Notes under the pieces: generated by a model | The model's database searches: none | Seen by the model: the letters and a program-made list of their open reading frames with translations, nothing else | Told to the model about the DNA's origin: nothing | Part shown: piece by piece, positions 41,296 to 49,253 of the stretch | How positions within the stretch are numbered: the first letter of the stretch is position 1 | Layout: the number at the start of each line of letters is the position of its first letter | Made by a program: the position numbers and the translations under genes | NCBI GenBank assembly: GCA_035566535.1 | Contig: DATMRA010000130.1 | Coordinates: 1 to 64,000, forward strand | DNA: 64,000 bases | DNA from: JAFARE01 sp035566535 | GTDB lineage: Bacteria; Chloroflexota; Dormibacteria; Aeolococcales; Aeolococcaceae | Direction of reading: 5' to 3'

Positions 41296-43103
41296 GCCGC
41301 AGCGCGCTCGGCGATGCCCGCGCTGATCGGGACGCGAGCGGGTCGCTTCGTGCTTCCCGCCGCCTCGCTGTCGGCATTGCAGCCGGTGGCGTCCTGCTGT
41401 CGGCCGCGGACACGTACGTCATCGTGCTCGCGCTCCCCGCAATCATGGGAGACGTCGGCATCGGGCTCGACCAGCTGCAGCAGGCGACGCCGATCATCAG
41501 CGGTTTCCTGCTCGGCTACGTCGCCGTCATGCCACTGCTCGGCCGTCTCTCGGATCTCTATGGAAGGCGTCCCCTCTTCCTGATCTGCCTCGCGTTGTTT
41601 GCGGCCGGCTCGCTGGTGACGGCGTCTGCGCACGAATTGAACTCTGTCGTCGCGGGCCGCGCACTGCAGGGAATCGGCGGCGGCGGCCTGGTGCCGGTGA
41701 CGCTTGCGCTGGTGGCCGACAGGTGGCCGGTGCGCGACCGTGGCATTCCCCTCGGAGTCGTCGGCGGTGTGCAGGAGCTGGGGAGTGTCGTCGGCCCGCT
41801 GTATGGCGCGCTGATCCTCAGCTTCAGCACGTGGCGCACCATCTTCTGGCTGAATCTGCCGTTGTGCGCCGGCCTTGGCGTCGCGCTCGCATTTGCGCTG
41901 GGGAGCCGCCGTCACCCGTCGCGCACCGCGCGCAGGATCGACTGGCTCGGGACGGTCCTTGCAGGAGTTGCGCTCGTGGCGGGCGCGCTTGCCATCGCCG
42001 CACCTGATGCGCTCCGCAACAGCGATGCCGTGGGCGTGCTGTACTCACCGCTTGGCGAGGTGGCGTGGTTGACGCCGCTCGTCATCCTCTCGCTCACAGC
42101 GGCGCTCGCGTTCTGCGCGTGGGAGCTGCGAAGCGCGTGGGGCGGCGCACTCTCTGTGACGCGTGCACGGGTGGCCGCTTTCACACGACCCGTCGACTGG
42201 ATCGGCTCCGCGCTCGCTGCTGCGGCGCTTGCGCTCATCGTCGTGTCCTTTTCCACCAGCGACCCGAGTAGGAGCGCGCTATCGGGCTCGGCTTTGTGGC
42301 TTCTGCCAGTCGCTGCGGTGTGCGTCGCGCTCTTCATCTGGCGAGAGCAGCACGCGGCCGCCCCGCTCCTTGATTTCGGAGAGTTGCGCTCCGCGGGCGC
42401 GGTCGGGCCGCTGCTGGTGAACCTCGCGGTCGGCGCAGCCCTCATGGCGGCGCTGCTGGATATCCCAATCCTGGCGCGAGTCACTGTTTTCAAGGACTCG
42501 CAGCTTGGCGCTGCGCTCGTGCTGCTCCGTCTGCTCATAGCAGTGCCCGTCGGGGCAGTCATCGGTGGCTGGCTCTCTCGGCGCTGGGGAAATCGTGTCG
42601 TCGCGTCAGCAGGTCTTGCCCTGACGACGGCAATGTTCGTGTTGATGAGCCGCTGGACGGCGCAGACGCTGTCGGATCCCCTCGGATTCACCTGGCTGCA
42701 CCCCAGCGACCCGGTACTGCTCGCGTGCGGTCTCGGCTTCGGACTGGCGATCGCGCCGGTGAACGCGTCGATGCTCGCCGCCGTGCGGCCTGCGATGCAT
42801 GGCGTCGCATCGGCGCTGGTCGTTGTGGCCCGCACGGTCGGCATGCTGGTCGGCATCTCGGTGCTCACGGCCGTGGGACTGCGCGCGTTTTACGCGGCCA
42901 CAGCGACCTTGCCGTCGCCGGTCACCCTCTGTCCGCGGACGCCACTCCAGTGCGACGCGTATGACACGCTGGTGACCAAGGCGGTGGTGACGGAACTGGG
43001 GACGGTGTTCGCGGGAGCGGCGGTGTGCGCAGGAGTGGCGGCAGTCCTCGCACTGCTGCTGCTGCGGACACATGAGCGCAGTGGTCGCGTAGCCTATGCC
43101 TGA
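41292..43103 (+). CDS. MFS transporter, DHA2/P55-like, partner of the LprG-like lipoprotein
   Basis: 603 residues with about fourteen transmembrane helices, the DHA2 layout. Motif A is LGRLSDLYGRRPLFLICLAL; motif C-like GGVQELGSVVGPLYGALI; helix 1 has SAADTYVIVLALPAIM. An extra loop near the C-terminus has a Cys pair (VTLCPRTPLQCDAYD). The GTG start overlaps the lipoprotein stop. By analogy with the mycobacterial lprG-P55 operon it may export lipids or drugs with that lipoprotein. Drug efflux alone is the alternative. Confidence 0.85.
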   Translation: MSRSALGDARADRDASGSLRASRRLAVGIAAGGVLLSAADTYVIVLALPAIMGDVGIGLDQLQQATPIISGFLLGYVAVMPLLGRLSDLYGRRPLFLICLALFAAGSLVTASAHELNSVVAGRALQGIGGGGLVPVTLALVADRWPVRDRGIPLGVVGGVQELGSVVGPLYGALILSFSTWRTIFWLNLPLCAGLGVALAFALGSRRHPSRTARRIDWLGTVLAGVALVAGALAIAAPDALRNSDAVGVLYSPLGEVAWLTPLVILSLTAALAFCAWELRSAWGGALSVTRARVAAFTRPVDWIGSALAAAALALIVVSFSTSDPSRSALSGSALWLLPVAAVCVALFIWREQHAAAPLLDFGELRSAGAVGPLLVNLAVGAALMAALLDIPILARVTVFKDSQLGAALVLLRLLIAVPVGAVIGGWLSRRWGNRVVASAGLALTTAMFVLMSRWTAQTLSDPLGFTWLHPSDPVLLACGLGFGLAIAPVNASMLAAVRPAMHGVASALVVVARTVGMLVGISVLTAVGLRAFYAATATLPSPVTLCPRTPLQCDAYDTLVTKAVVTELGTVFAGAAVCAGVAAVLALLLLRTHERSGRVAYA

Positions 43104-44490
43104 GCGCGTGAGGGCTGTGTTGATCCGCCCGTTGCAGATCGACGACATTCTCGACGCGGTGACGGACGCCGTTCGCGTGACCGGAATCGAAACCTATCTG
43201 GTGGGTGGCTTCGTTCGCGACCGGCTCCTTGGACGCGCGGGCAAGGACCTGGACCTGGTCACGGTCGGCGTCGAAGGCATACCTGTGCTCGATCGGGTCG
43301 CCAGGCAGTTCGGGTGGCCTCCGCCCCAGCGCTTCGACCGCTTTGGCACGGGCCAGATCAGGGGCGACGGCTTCGTGCTCGAGGTGGTCCGCGCGCGCTC
43401 GGAGGAGTACGACCCGGAATCCCGTAAGCCCGATGTGAAGCCCGGCACCCTGGCAGAGGATGTGTGGCGGCGCGACTTCACAGTCAACGCGCTCTGCCAG
43501 ACGCTCGACGGACACGTGCTCGACATCACGGGGCGCGGGCTTGATGACCTGCGCGCTGGAATCCTGCGGACGCCGCTCGAACCGGGTGACACGTTCGCCG
43601 AGGACCCGCTGCGGATGTTTCGCGGCGCGCGATTTGTCGCGCAGCTCGACTTTGCACTCGCCGCCGGCATCATCGAAGCGATGCGAGGTCAGGCGCACCG
43701 CGTCGGGATTCTCAGCGTCGAGCGGGTCAGCGAGGAACTGCGTCGCATTCTGACGGCGCCGCATCCGAGCTTCGGCTTCCACGTTCTGCGCGACGGCGGG
43801 CTGCTCGATGTGGTGCTCCCCGAAGTGAGCGCGATGATCGGCGTCGAACAGGGCGGTTATCACATCTACGACGTGTTCGATCACACGATGCAGGCGCTGG
43901 ATAAGGCTCCTGCGGACCTGATCACACGCGCGGCGGTGCTCCTGCATGACGTCGGCAAGCCACCGACTCACGCTGTCACATCCGACGGCCGCCACACGTT
44001 CTACGACCACCCACAGGTGGGAGCGCGCATCACGCGCGAGCTGCTCACCCAACTTCGCTTCAGCAACGACGAGATCGCCGCTGTTTGCCGGCTGGTGAGC
44101 CTTCACCTGCGCCCGATCCAGTACGACGAAGCGGCCTTCAGCGATGCCGCTGTGCGCCGCCTCATCCGCGACGCCGGTGATCTGCGCACGGAAATGCTCG
44201 ACGTCGCCCGCGCCGACACACGTGCATCGTCCTTCCCAACAACACAGGGCATCGACGACCTGGAGGCGCGCATGGCACGCCTCGACGCAGGCGGCGAGGT
44301 CTCACATCTGCGCGATCCGCTGACCGGCGAGGAGATCATGGAAATGGCGGGACGCGGCCCCGGCCCCTGGGTCGGCAGAATCAAGCGCGCGCTGCAAGAC
44401 GCAGTGCTCGAGGGCACAATCCCGCCCGGCGACAATGGTTCGGCGCGCCATTGGCTCGAATCGCACCGCGAGTTGTTCACGGCCGAGTGA
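43096..44490 (+). CDS. cca: CCA-adding tRNA nucleotidyltransferase / poly(A) polymerase family with HD domain
   Basis: 464 residues. Class II nucleotidyltransferase head: YLVGGFVRDRLLGRAGKDLD with the catalytic DLD, RRDFTVNALCQ, and EDPLRMFRGARFVAQLDF in the neck. A C-terminal HD domain shows AAVLLHDVGKPPTH and YDHPQVGARI. Adds or repairs the tRNA 3'-CCA end. The ATG at 43096 overlaps the MFS stop by 8 nt. An A-adding or poly(A) polymerase role is possible, but no second such gene is in the window to compare. Element B3 follows. Confidence 0.9.
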   Translation: MPERVRAVLIRPLQIDDILDAVTDAVRVTGIETYLVGGFVRDRLLGRAGKDLDLVTVGVEGIPVLDRVARQFGWPPPQRFDRFGTGQIRGDGFVLEVVRARSEEYDPESRKPDVKPGTLAEDVWRRDFTVNALCQTLDGHVLDITGRGLDDLRAGILRTPLEPGDTFAEDPLRMFRGARFVAQLDFALAAGIIEAMRGQAHRVGILSVERVSEELRRILTAPHPSFGFHVLRDGGLLDVVLPEVSAMIGVEQGGYHIYDVFDHTMQALDKAPADLITRAAVLLHDVGKPPTHAVTSDGRHTFYDHPQVGARITRELLTQLRFSNDEIAAVCRLVSLHLRPIQYDEAAFSDAAVRRLIRDAGDLRTEMLDVARADTRASSFPTTQGIDDLEARMARLDAGGEVSHLRDPLTGEEIMEMAGRGPGPWVGRIKRALQDAVLEGTIPPGDNGSARHWLESHRELFTAE

Positions 44491-44525
44491 CGCTCGCGAC
44501 GGACGAGACTTCGGAAGTCGTGTCT

Positions 44526-44667
44526 GCCGGAGAGCATGCAGGTGGAGCGCGACCGTCACGGAGCCGAGCCGGAACGGGTTGGAGCGGAGGGCGAGGCGAG
44601 TGCCGAGCGGCGGGCCCCCAGCGGGGGCCCGACCGCTGTGTCGCGCGAAACCTGCGTGCTCTCCGGC
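44526..44667 (+). repeat. Family B nested palindromic element, copy B3, downstream of cca
   Basis: Outer stem 44526-44543 with 44650-44667, all 18 positions paired (one wobble), plus GCGCGA 44547-44552 with TCGCGC 44641-44646. Apical hairpin GGGCCCCC (44612-44619), loop AGC, GGGGGCCC (44623-44630), enclosed by CGG 44608-44610 with CCG 44633-44635. The conserved motif TTGGAGCGGAGGGCGAG lies at 44579-44595. Core orientation follows the upstream gene. Confidence 0.82.
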
Positions 44668-44713
44668 TAGCCCGCGGCTTGCGGCCGTCCGGGTGTCGCG
44701 CTCCCTCGGGAAG

Positions 44714-44719
44714 TACAAT
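44714..44719 (+). promoter_or_regulatory. -10 box TACAAT of the DUF1232-rplI-dnaB operon
   Basis: TACAAT ends 10 nt before the ATG at 44730 with no Shine-Dalgarno site; it lies just beyond element B3. Confidence 0.45.
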
Positions 44720-44729
44720 TCGCGGTTCG

Positions 44730-45158
44730 ATGATGAAGCGACTGCGCGCCGCCAAGCAGCTCCTGGTGGATCTGCCGCGAAAACTGCGTCTTGCGTATTG
44801 CTTGATGCGCGACCCCAGGGTGCCGCCGTACGTGAAGATCGCGTTCGCCGGCGCGCTCGTGCTGATCGCAACGCCGCTGGTGGACCTGCCTGAAGCGATA
44901 CCGGTCATCGGCGAGATCGATGTGCTCGCGCTCACCGCTCTCTCCGTGCGACTGTTCATCGCGGCCTGCCCGCGATACGTCGTCGAGGAGCAGGAGCGCC
45001 TCATCCTCGAGCGACGCAGCCGCTTCGACGAAGACGTGCGCCGTGGAGAACGCATTGCTCTGATGCTGTATCACCGTGTCCGGCACGATGACGATATCGA
45101 TGTGCACGCAGCCGCAGCGCCCATTCCGACCGACGTGGCTGCCGGAGCCGCCTCGTGA
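44730..45158 (+). CDS. DUF1232 (YkvA-like) membrane-associated protein
   Basis: 142 residues. The DUF1232 core is seen in VPPYVKIAFAGALVLIATPL followed by VDLPEAIPVIGEIDVLALTA, close to the family pattern P-D-x-P-x-x-P-x-x-G-x-x-D. One hydrophobic hairpin and a charged C-terminal helix follow. Function unknown in the family. It heads an operon with rplI, whose GTG start overlaps its stop. A second in-frame ATG follows directly (44733). Confidence 0.75.
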   Translation: MMKRLRAAKQLLVDLPRKLRLAYCLMRDPRVPPYVKIAFAGALVLIATPLVDLPEAIPVIGEIDVLALTALSVRLFIAACPRYVVEEQERLILERRSRFDEDVRRGERIALMLYHRVRHDDDIDVHAAAAPIPTDVAAGAAS

Positions 45159-45601
45159 GAGTGCTGTTTCTGAAAGAGGTGACCGGAACGGCGAAGGCCG
45201 GGGACGTCAAAGAGGTGACGCCGGGCTATGCGCGCAACTTTCTGTTCCCCAAGCACCTGGCTGTGGTCGCAGACGATCGGGTGGTCGAGCAGATTCGCAA
45301 TCGCGAGGAGGCCGCGCGCCGACGCGCCGAGAAGGAGCTCAACGATGCTCGCGATGTGGCGCAGCGGCTGCGCAAGCTGACCGTGACCGTCTATGCGAAG
45401 ACAGGCGAGGGCGGCCGACTCTTCGGATCGATCACCAACAGCGATGTCGCCCAGCAGCTCAAGCGCGAGGCGGGAATCGACGTCGACAAGAGGAAGATCG
45501 AGATCGATTCTCCCATCAAGTCACTCGGGCCGCACGAGGTGCGCATCGAGCTGCATTCGGAGATCACGGAAACCCTCAAGGTGGTGGTGGCAGCTCAGTG
45601 A
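45155..45601 (+). CDS. rplI: 50S ribosomal protein L9
   Basis: 148 residues. N-terminal rRNA-binding domain MRVLFLKEVTGTAKAGDVKE and PGYARNFLFPKHLAV, long connecting helix (about 45-75), and C-terminal domain GRLFGSITNSDVAQQLKR through DSPIKSLGPHEVRIELH. Complete. Normally found as rpsF-ssb-rpsR-rplI-dnaB; here only the rplI-dnaB end of that cluster is kept and DUF1232 precedes it. Confidence 0.97.
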   Translation: MRVLFLKEVTGTAKAGDVKEVTPGYARNFLFPKHLAVVADDRVVEQIRNREEAARRRAEKELNDARDVAQRLRKLTVTVYAKTGEGGRLFGSITNSDVAQQLKREAGIDVDKRKIEIDSPIKSLGPHEVRIELHSEITETLKVVVAAQ

Positions 45602-45611
45602 CAACGTCGAC

Positions 45612-46994
45612 GTGACCGTCACGCCGCGGCCCGACATCGCCGGCACTGCCGAGCTGACGGGGCGCGTGCTTGCACCCGAGATGCGGGTGCCCCCGAGCGA
45701 TCTCAATGCAGAGCGGGCCGTCCTCGGGTCGATGCTGATCGATTCGGATGCCATCGCTCAGATCCGAGAGATGCTCGAGCCACAGGACTTCTACGCCGAG
45801 CGGCACGCGCACCTGTACAGGGCGGCCGCGGCGCTGGCCGAGCGTGGCGAGCCCATCGACACCGTCACGCTGCACGACCAGCTGGAGCGTGGCCCGGGAG
45901 TGGGACGGGCGGGCGGCCTCGACTACATCGCGGAGTTGAGCCTGGCCGTGCCGACGGCCGCCAGCGTGGTGCACTACGCCGAGATCGTGGTCGCCCACTC
46001 CTTGCGCCGGCGCCTGATCGGGGCCGGCAGCGAGGTGAGCCGGCTGGGATTCGACAGCGGCGTCGACGTCAAGGACGCGATCGACTCGGCTGAGCAGGCC
46101 GTCTTCGCGATCGGCGAGCAGCGGCGGAGTGCCGAAGCGAGCCACATCGCCGGGCTCGTCCGTGAGACATGGGCGTTGCTCGAAGAACGCCTCAAGGACA
46201 AGAAGCTCGTCCACGGTGTGCCCACCAACTTCTCGCACCTCGATGTGTTGACCCAGGGCCTTCAGCCCGGTGAGCTCATCGTGCTCGCCGCGCGTCCCTC
46301 GGTGGGCAAGACGGCGTTCGCGCTGAACATCGCCCGCAACGCGGCCGTCGTCGCGCGCAAACCAGTGGTCGTCTTCTCTCTCGAGATGTCGAAGCAGGCA
46401 CTGGTCCAGCGGCTGATCTGCAGCGAAGCTCGCGTGGACAGCTATCAACTTCGCACTGGTCAGGCAGACGCGCACGCGTTTCAGCGAATCGCGCAAGCGA
46501 TGGACACGCTGACTCAGGCCGATCTCTGGATCGACGACACCCCAGCGCTCACCATCGCCAACCTCCGCGCCCGCGCGCGCCGGATGAAGGCGCAGCAGGG
46601 GATCGAGCTGATCGTCATCGACTACCTCCAGCTGATGCATGGAGGACGCCAGGAATCGCGCGTGCAGGAGGTGTCGGATATCTCCTCTGGGCTCAAAGCC
46701 ATCGCGAAGGAATTGCAGGTGCCAGTCCTGGCGCTATCGCAGCTGTCCCGGGAATCGGAGCGACGGGAGAACAAACGTCCGCAGCTGAGCGACCTCCGCG
46801 ACTCGGGCAGCATCGAGCAGGACGCGGACGTGGTGCTCTTCCTATACCGCGAGGGCATGCACAACCGCGAGGTCGATCGATCGCATACCGACCTGCTCGT
46901 GTCCAAGAACAGAAACGGCCCCATCGGCGATCTCAAGCTCGTGTTCATCGAATCGCAAACCGCGTTCAGGGAGCCTTATCTAGAGAGCGAGTGA
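45612..46994 (+). CDS. dnaB: Replicative DNA helicase DnaB
   Basis: Hexameric 5'-3' helicase of the replication fork, 460 residues. N-terminal domain about 25-130 (PPSDLNAERAVLGSMLIDSD), linker, and RecA-like domain with Walker A in RPSVGKTAFALN, Walker B in LIVIDYLQLMHGG and the arginine-finger region near the QDADVVLFLYRE segment. No intein. The GTG at 45612, 10 nt after rplI, is the first start in frame; the reading frame extends upstream only as a shadow of rplI. Confidence 0.96.
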   Translation: MTVTPRPDIAGTAELTGRVLAPEMRVPPSDLNAERAVLGSMLIDSDAIAQIREMLEPQDFYAERHAHLYRAAAALAERGEPIDTVTLHDQLERGPGVGRAGGLDYIAELSLAVPTAASVVHYAEIVVAHSLRRRLIGAGSEVSRLGFDSGVDVKDAIDSAEQAVFAIGEQRRSAEASHIAGLVRETWALLEERLKDKKLVHGVPTNFSHLDVLTQGLQPGELIVLAARPSVGKTAFALNIARNAAVVARKPVVVFSLEMSKQALVQRLICSEARVDSYQLRTGQADAHAFQRIAQAMDTLTQADLWIDDTPALTIANLRARARRMKAQQGIELIVIDYLQLMHGGRQESRVQEVSDISSGLKAIAKELQVPVLALSQLSRESERRENKRPQLSDLRDSGSIEQDADVVLFLYREGMHNREVDRSHTDLLVSKNRNGPIGDLKLVFIESQTAFREPYLESE

Positions 46995-47000
46995 CGCATT

Positions 47001-47023
47001 GGTTGCGTTCGCGTAATGCAACC
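47001..47023 (+). terminator. Weak hairpin after dnaB
   Basis: GGTTGC (47001-47006) pairs with GCAACC (47018-47023), followed by TTCC. Six-bp stem, no U-tract; possible terminator only. Confidence 0.3.
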
Positions 47024-47077
47024 TTCCGCGCGCTGCGACGTTCTTTAAAGCAGCCCCCTTTTCGGGGACGCGAGAGG

Positions 47078-47085
47078 TCTAATAG
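47078..47085 (+). promoter_or_regulatory. -10 region TCTAATAG of the 47091 gene
   Basis: TCTAAT (47078-47083) or TAATAG (47080-47085) ends 5-7 nt before the GTG at 47091 without a Shine-Dalgarno site. Confidence 0.35.
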
Positions 47086-47090
47086 AAGAC

Positions 47091-48101
47091 GTGGTCAGGG
47101 GCATCTTTAGACGCATGCGCACGGTGATGAATTCGCCGTGGCTGCGCGTGGCCGGCACGCTCGTGGGGATCGGGCTCCTGGTCCGCGCCATCGACTTCCC
47201 CAAGGCGGTGGTCAGCCTCGGGGGCGCCGACCTGCGCTGGATCGTCGGGGCGCTCGCCCTCACCGCCGTCGCCGTCCTGGCGAGCGTGGTCGAGTGGGGG
47301 GTCCTCATTCGCACAAGTCGCTCCGCGGTGCCCGCACACGCCTCGCTCTTCACCTGGCCGCGCCTCAGTTCCTCGTATCTGCAGAGCCTGTTCTTCACCC
47401 AGGTGATCCCGGCGGGCGTTGGCGGTGACGCCGTGCGAACGGTTGAGATGGGCAAGCACGTGGGTCACAGCCGGGTTCTGGCCTCTCTGGCCGGCAGCCG
47501 GATGGCTGGGTTGCTGGGCATGGCCGCCTGGGGTCTCGCCGCGGCGGTGCTCCTCCGCGATTGGCTCGGCAACGGGGTCTACATCGGACTCGCCGCCATG
47601 GTGGCGGTGATGGTGGCCGTCTGGATGTCCGCACTGAGCGCAGATCGCCTCGGGCCGCATCGACTTGTTGAGCGCGTCTCTGCCGTGACCGGCCGCGCGG
47701 TACACGCTTTCACCGACTCGTTCTCCGCATACCGGCGGCATCCGCACGCTGTCGTCCAGTGCGTGCTGGTCGGCGCCGTCGGCTGGGGCGTGAACCTCTT
47801 TGCCCTCGACTTCGCGGCCAAGGCCATCGGCGTCGACCTGAGCTGGACCGTCCTCGCCGTCTGCATCCCGCTCGGTTTGCTCGCGGCCCTGGCGCCCTTC
47901 AGCATCAACGGCCTCGGCGTTCGAGAAGGCGTTCTCGTCGCACTTCTGGTCCATACCGGCGTGTCGGCTACCCACGCGGGAGCCCTCTCACTCCTGGTCG
48001 ACCTGCAGATGGTGCCGTTCGCATTCATGGGCGCGGTGCTCTGGATGCGGACCCGGCGCATGACCGCCGCCATCCCCGTCCTGGCGCCGATTCGCTTCTG
48101 A
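47091..48101 (+). CDS. Lysylphosphatidylglycerol synthase TM-region / UPF0104 family membrane protein (second copy)
   Basis: 336 residues with about eight helices. Family features: SSYLQSLFFTQVIPAGVGGDAVRTVEM (loop after helix 3, the place of the conserved P-x-x-x-G-D segment), LAGSRMAGLLGMAAWGL, and LAPFSINGLGVREGVLVAL near residue 265. Same family as the protein at 7.7 kb but clearly diverged. Probably moves or shields a lipid-linked intermediate. No synthase domain and no glycosyltransferase neighbour. Confidence 0.8.
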   Translation: MVRGIFRRMRTVMNSPWLRVAGTLVGIGLLVRAIDFPKAVVSLGGADLRWIVGALALTAVAVLASVVEWGVLIRTSRSAVPAHASLFTWPRLSSSYLQSLFFTQVIPAGVGGDAVRTVEMGKHVGHSRVLASLAGSRMAGLLGMAAWGLAAAVLLRDWLGNGVYIGLAAMVAVMVAVWMSALSADRLGPHRLVERVSAVTGRAVHAFTDSFSAYRRHPHAVVQCVLVGAVGWGVNLFALDFAAKAIGVDLSWTVLAVCIPLGLLAALAPFSINGLGVREGVLVALLVHTGVSATHAGALSLLVDLQMVPFAFMGAVLWMRTRRMTAAIPVLAPIRF

Positions 48102-48129
48102 ACCGGCGGGCGCCGTCAGCCTGAGCGCC

Positions 48130-48135
48130 TACACT
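48130..48135 (+). promoter_or_regulatory. -10 box TACACT of the 48145 kinase gene
   Basis: TACACT ends 9 nt before the ATG at 48145; no Shine-Dalgarno site. Confidence 0.4.
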
Positions 48136-48144
48136 CAGCGGCGC

Positions 48145-49251
48145 ATGAGCACGCAGTTCAGCGACTTCCTCGCCGCGCACGCGGCGCGGATCGCGGAGCT
48201 GAGCACCGCCGGGGTCGAACCGGCTCCTGACGCAGGCGGGGACACAGCCCAGGATCCGCGCCAGCTGGTGAATGCCGTGCTCGTCGCCCTGACCGCGGGC
48301 GATATGCAGCCGCTGGTCGCCTTCTACAGGCTGGACCACCCCGCAGGCCTGAGCGAGCGCCTCGACCGCGCCATCCGGGACGTCCAGAGCCTGCGGCGCG
48401 GGGCGACCGAAGAGGCCTCGCAGCAGGGGCTGGACGTGGAGCTGCGGGTCGCGCTCGAGGTTGCGGCGGGCGACGAGGTCGGATCCCTACTCCGGCGTCT
48501 GTCAGTCGAGTGCCTCGCGAACCTGGAACAGCAGCTCTCGACCGCAACATCAACCTCATCGGCCCAGGGGACGTCGCTGTCCATCACGATGCACGAGCTG
48601 CGCCGCCCGCTGACCATCCTCAACAGCTACGGCCAGCTCCTGTCCACCGGGATGCTTGGCACGCTCCCCGAGACCGCGATGGTCGCGATCGAGGGGATCA
48701 CGGCGAGCACCGAGATGATGGTGCGCATGGTCAACTCGCTGGCGGAGCTGGCCCGCCTCGAAGATCCAGATGACCAGATGTCGCTCGAGGTCATCGACGC
48801 CGGCGAGATCATCGCCGCGGCTGTGGAGCAGGTGGGCATGGAAGCAAAGCTGCGCGGCACCCGCATCGAGACCGACGTGAGCCCGGGCATCGTGGTGCGA
48901 GGCGACCGGCGCCGGCTCACGCTGGCCATCACCAATCTCGTCGGCAACGCAGTGAAACACGGTCCACCCGATTCCATCGTCGAGGTGAGTGTCGGCTCAG
49001 ATGCCGGCGCGGCGCACTTCGTGGTCCGCGACCACGGTGCGGGGTTTCCCCCTGAGGACGCCGCGCACCTGTTCGACAAATATTTCCGCTCCGTCGCCGA
49101 ACGCCACCGCAAGGTGCCGGGCAGCGGCCTCGGCCTGTATATCGTCAGAACCGTGGCCCTGCGCCATCGCGGCGGCGTGGCCGCGCGCTGTGTACCGGGA
49201 AACGGGGCCGAGTTTGAAATGATCATCCCCATCCATCAGGAGGAGCGCTGA
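48145..49251 (+). CDS. Cytosolic sensor histidine kinase (HisKA-HATPase_c)
   Basis: 368 residues, no transmembrane segment. N-terminal helical region of about 140 residues without a recognised sensor domain; HisKA with phospho-acceptor His in ITMHELRRPLTILNSYGQLL (about 152); HATPase_c with NLVGNAVKHG (N box), DHGAGFP (G1), FDKYFRS (F) and GSGLGLYIVRT (G2). No response regulator is adjacent; fumC follows by 2 nt with its own strong ribosome-binding site (GGAGGAGCG). An orphan kinase whose partner is elsewhere. Confidence 0.9.
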   Translation: MSTQFSDFLAAHAARIAELSTAGVEPAPDAGGDTAQDPRQLVNAVLVALTAGDMQPLVAFYRLDHPAGLSERLDRAIRDVQSLRRGATEEASQQGLDVELRVALEVAAGDEVGSLLRRLSVECLANLEQQLSTATSTSSAQGTSLSITMHELRRPLTILNSYGQLLSTGMLGTLPETAMVAIEGITASTEMMVRMVNSLAELARLEDPDDQMSLEVIDAGEIIAAAVEQVGMEAKLRGTRIETDVSPGIVVRGDRRRLTLAITNLVGNAVKHGPPDSIVEVSVGSDAGAAHFVVRDHGAGFPPEDAAHLFDKYFRSVAERHRKVPGSGLGLYIVRTVALRHRGGVAARCVPGNGAEFEMIIPIHQEER

Positions 49252-49253
49252 TC

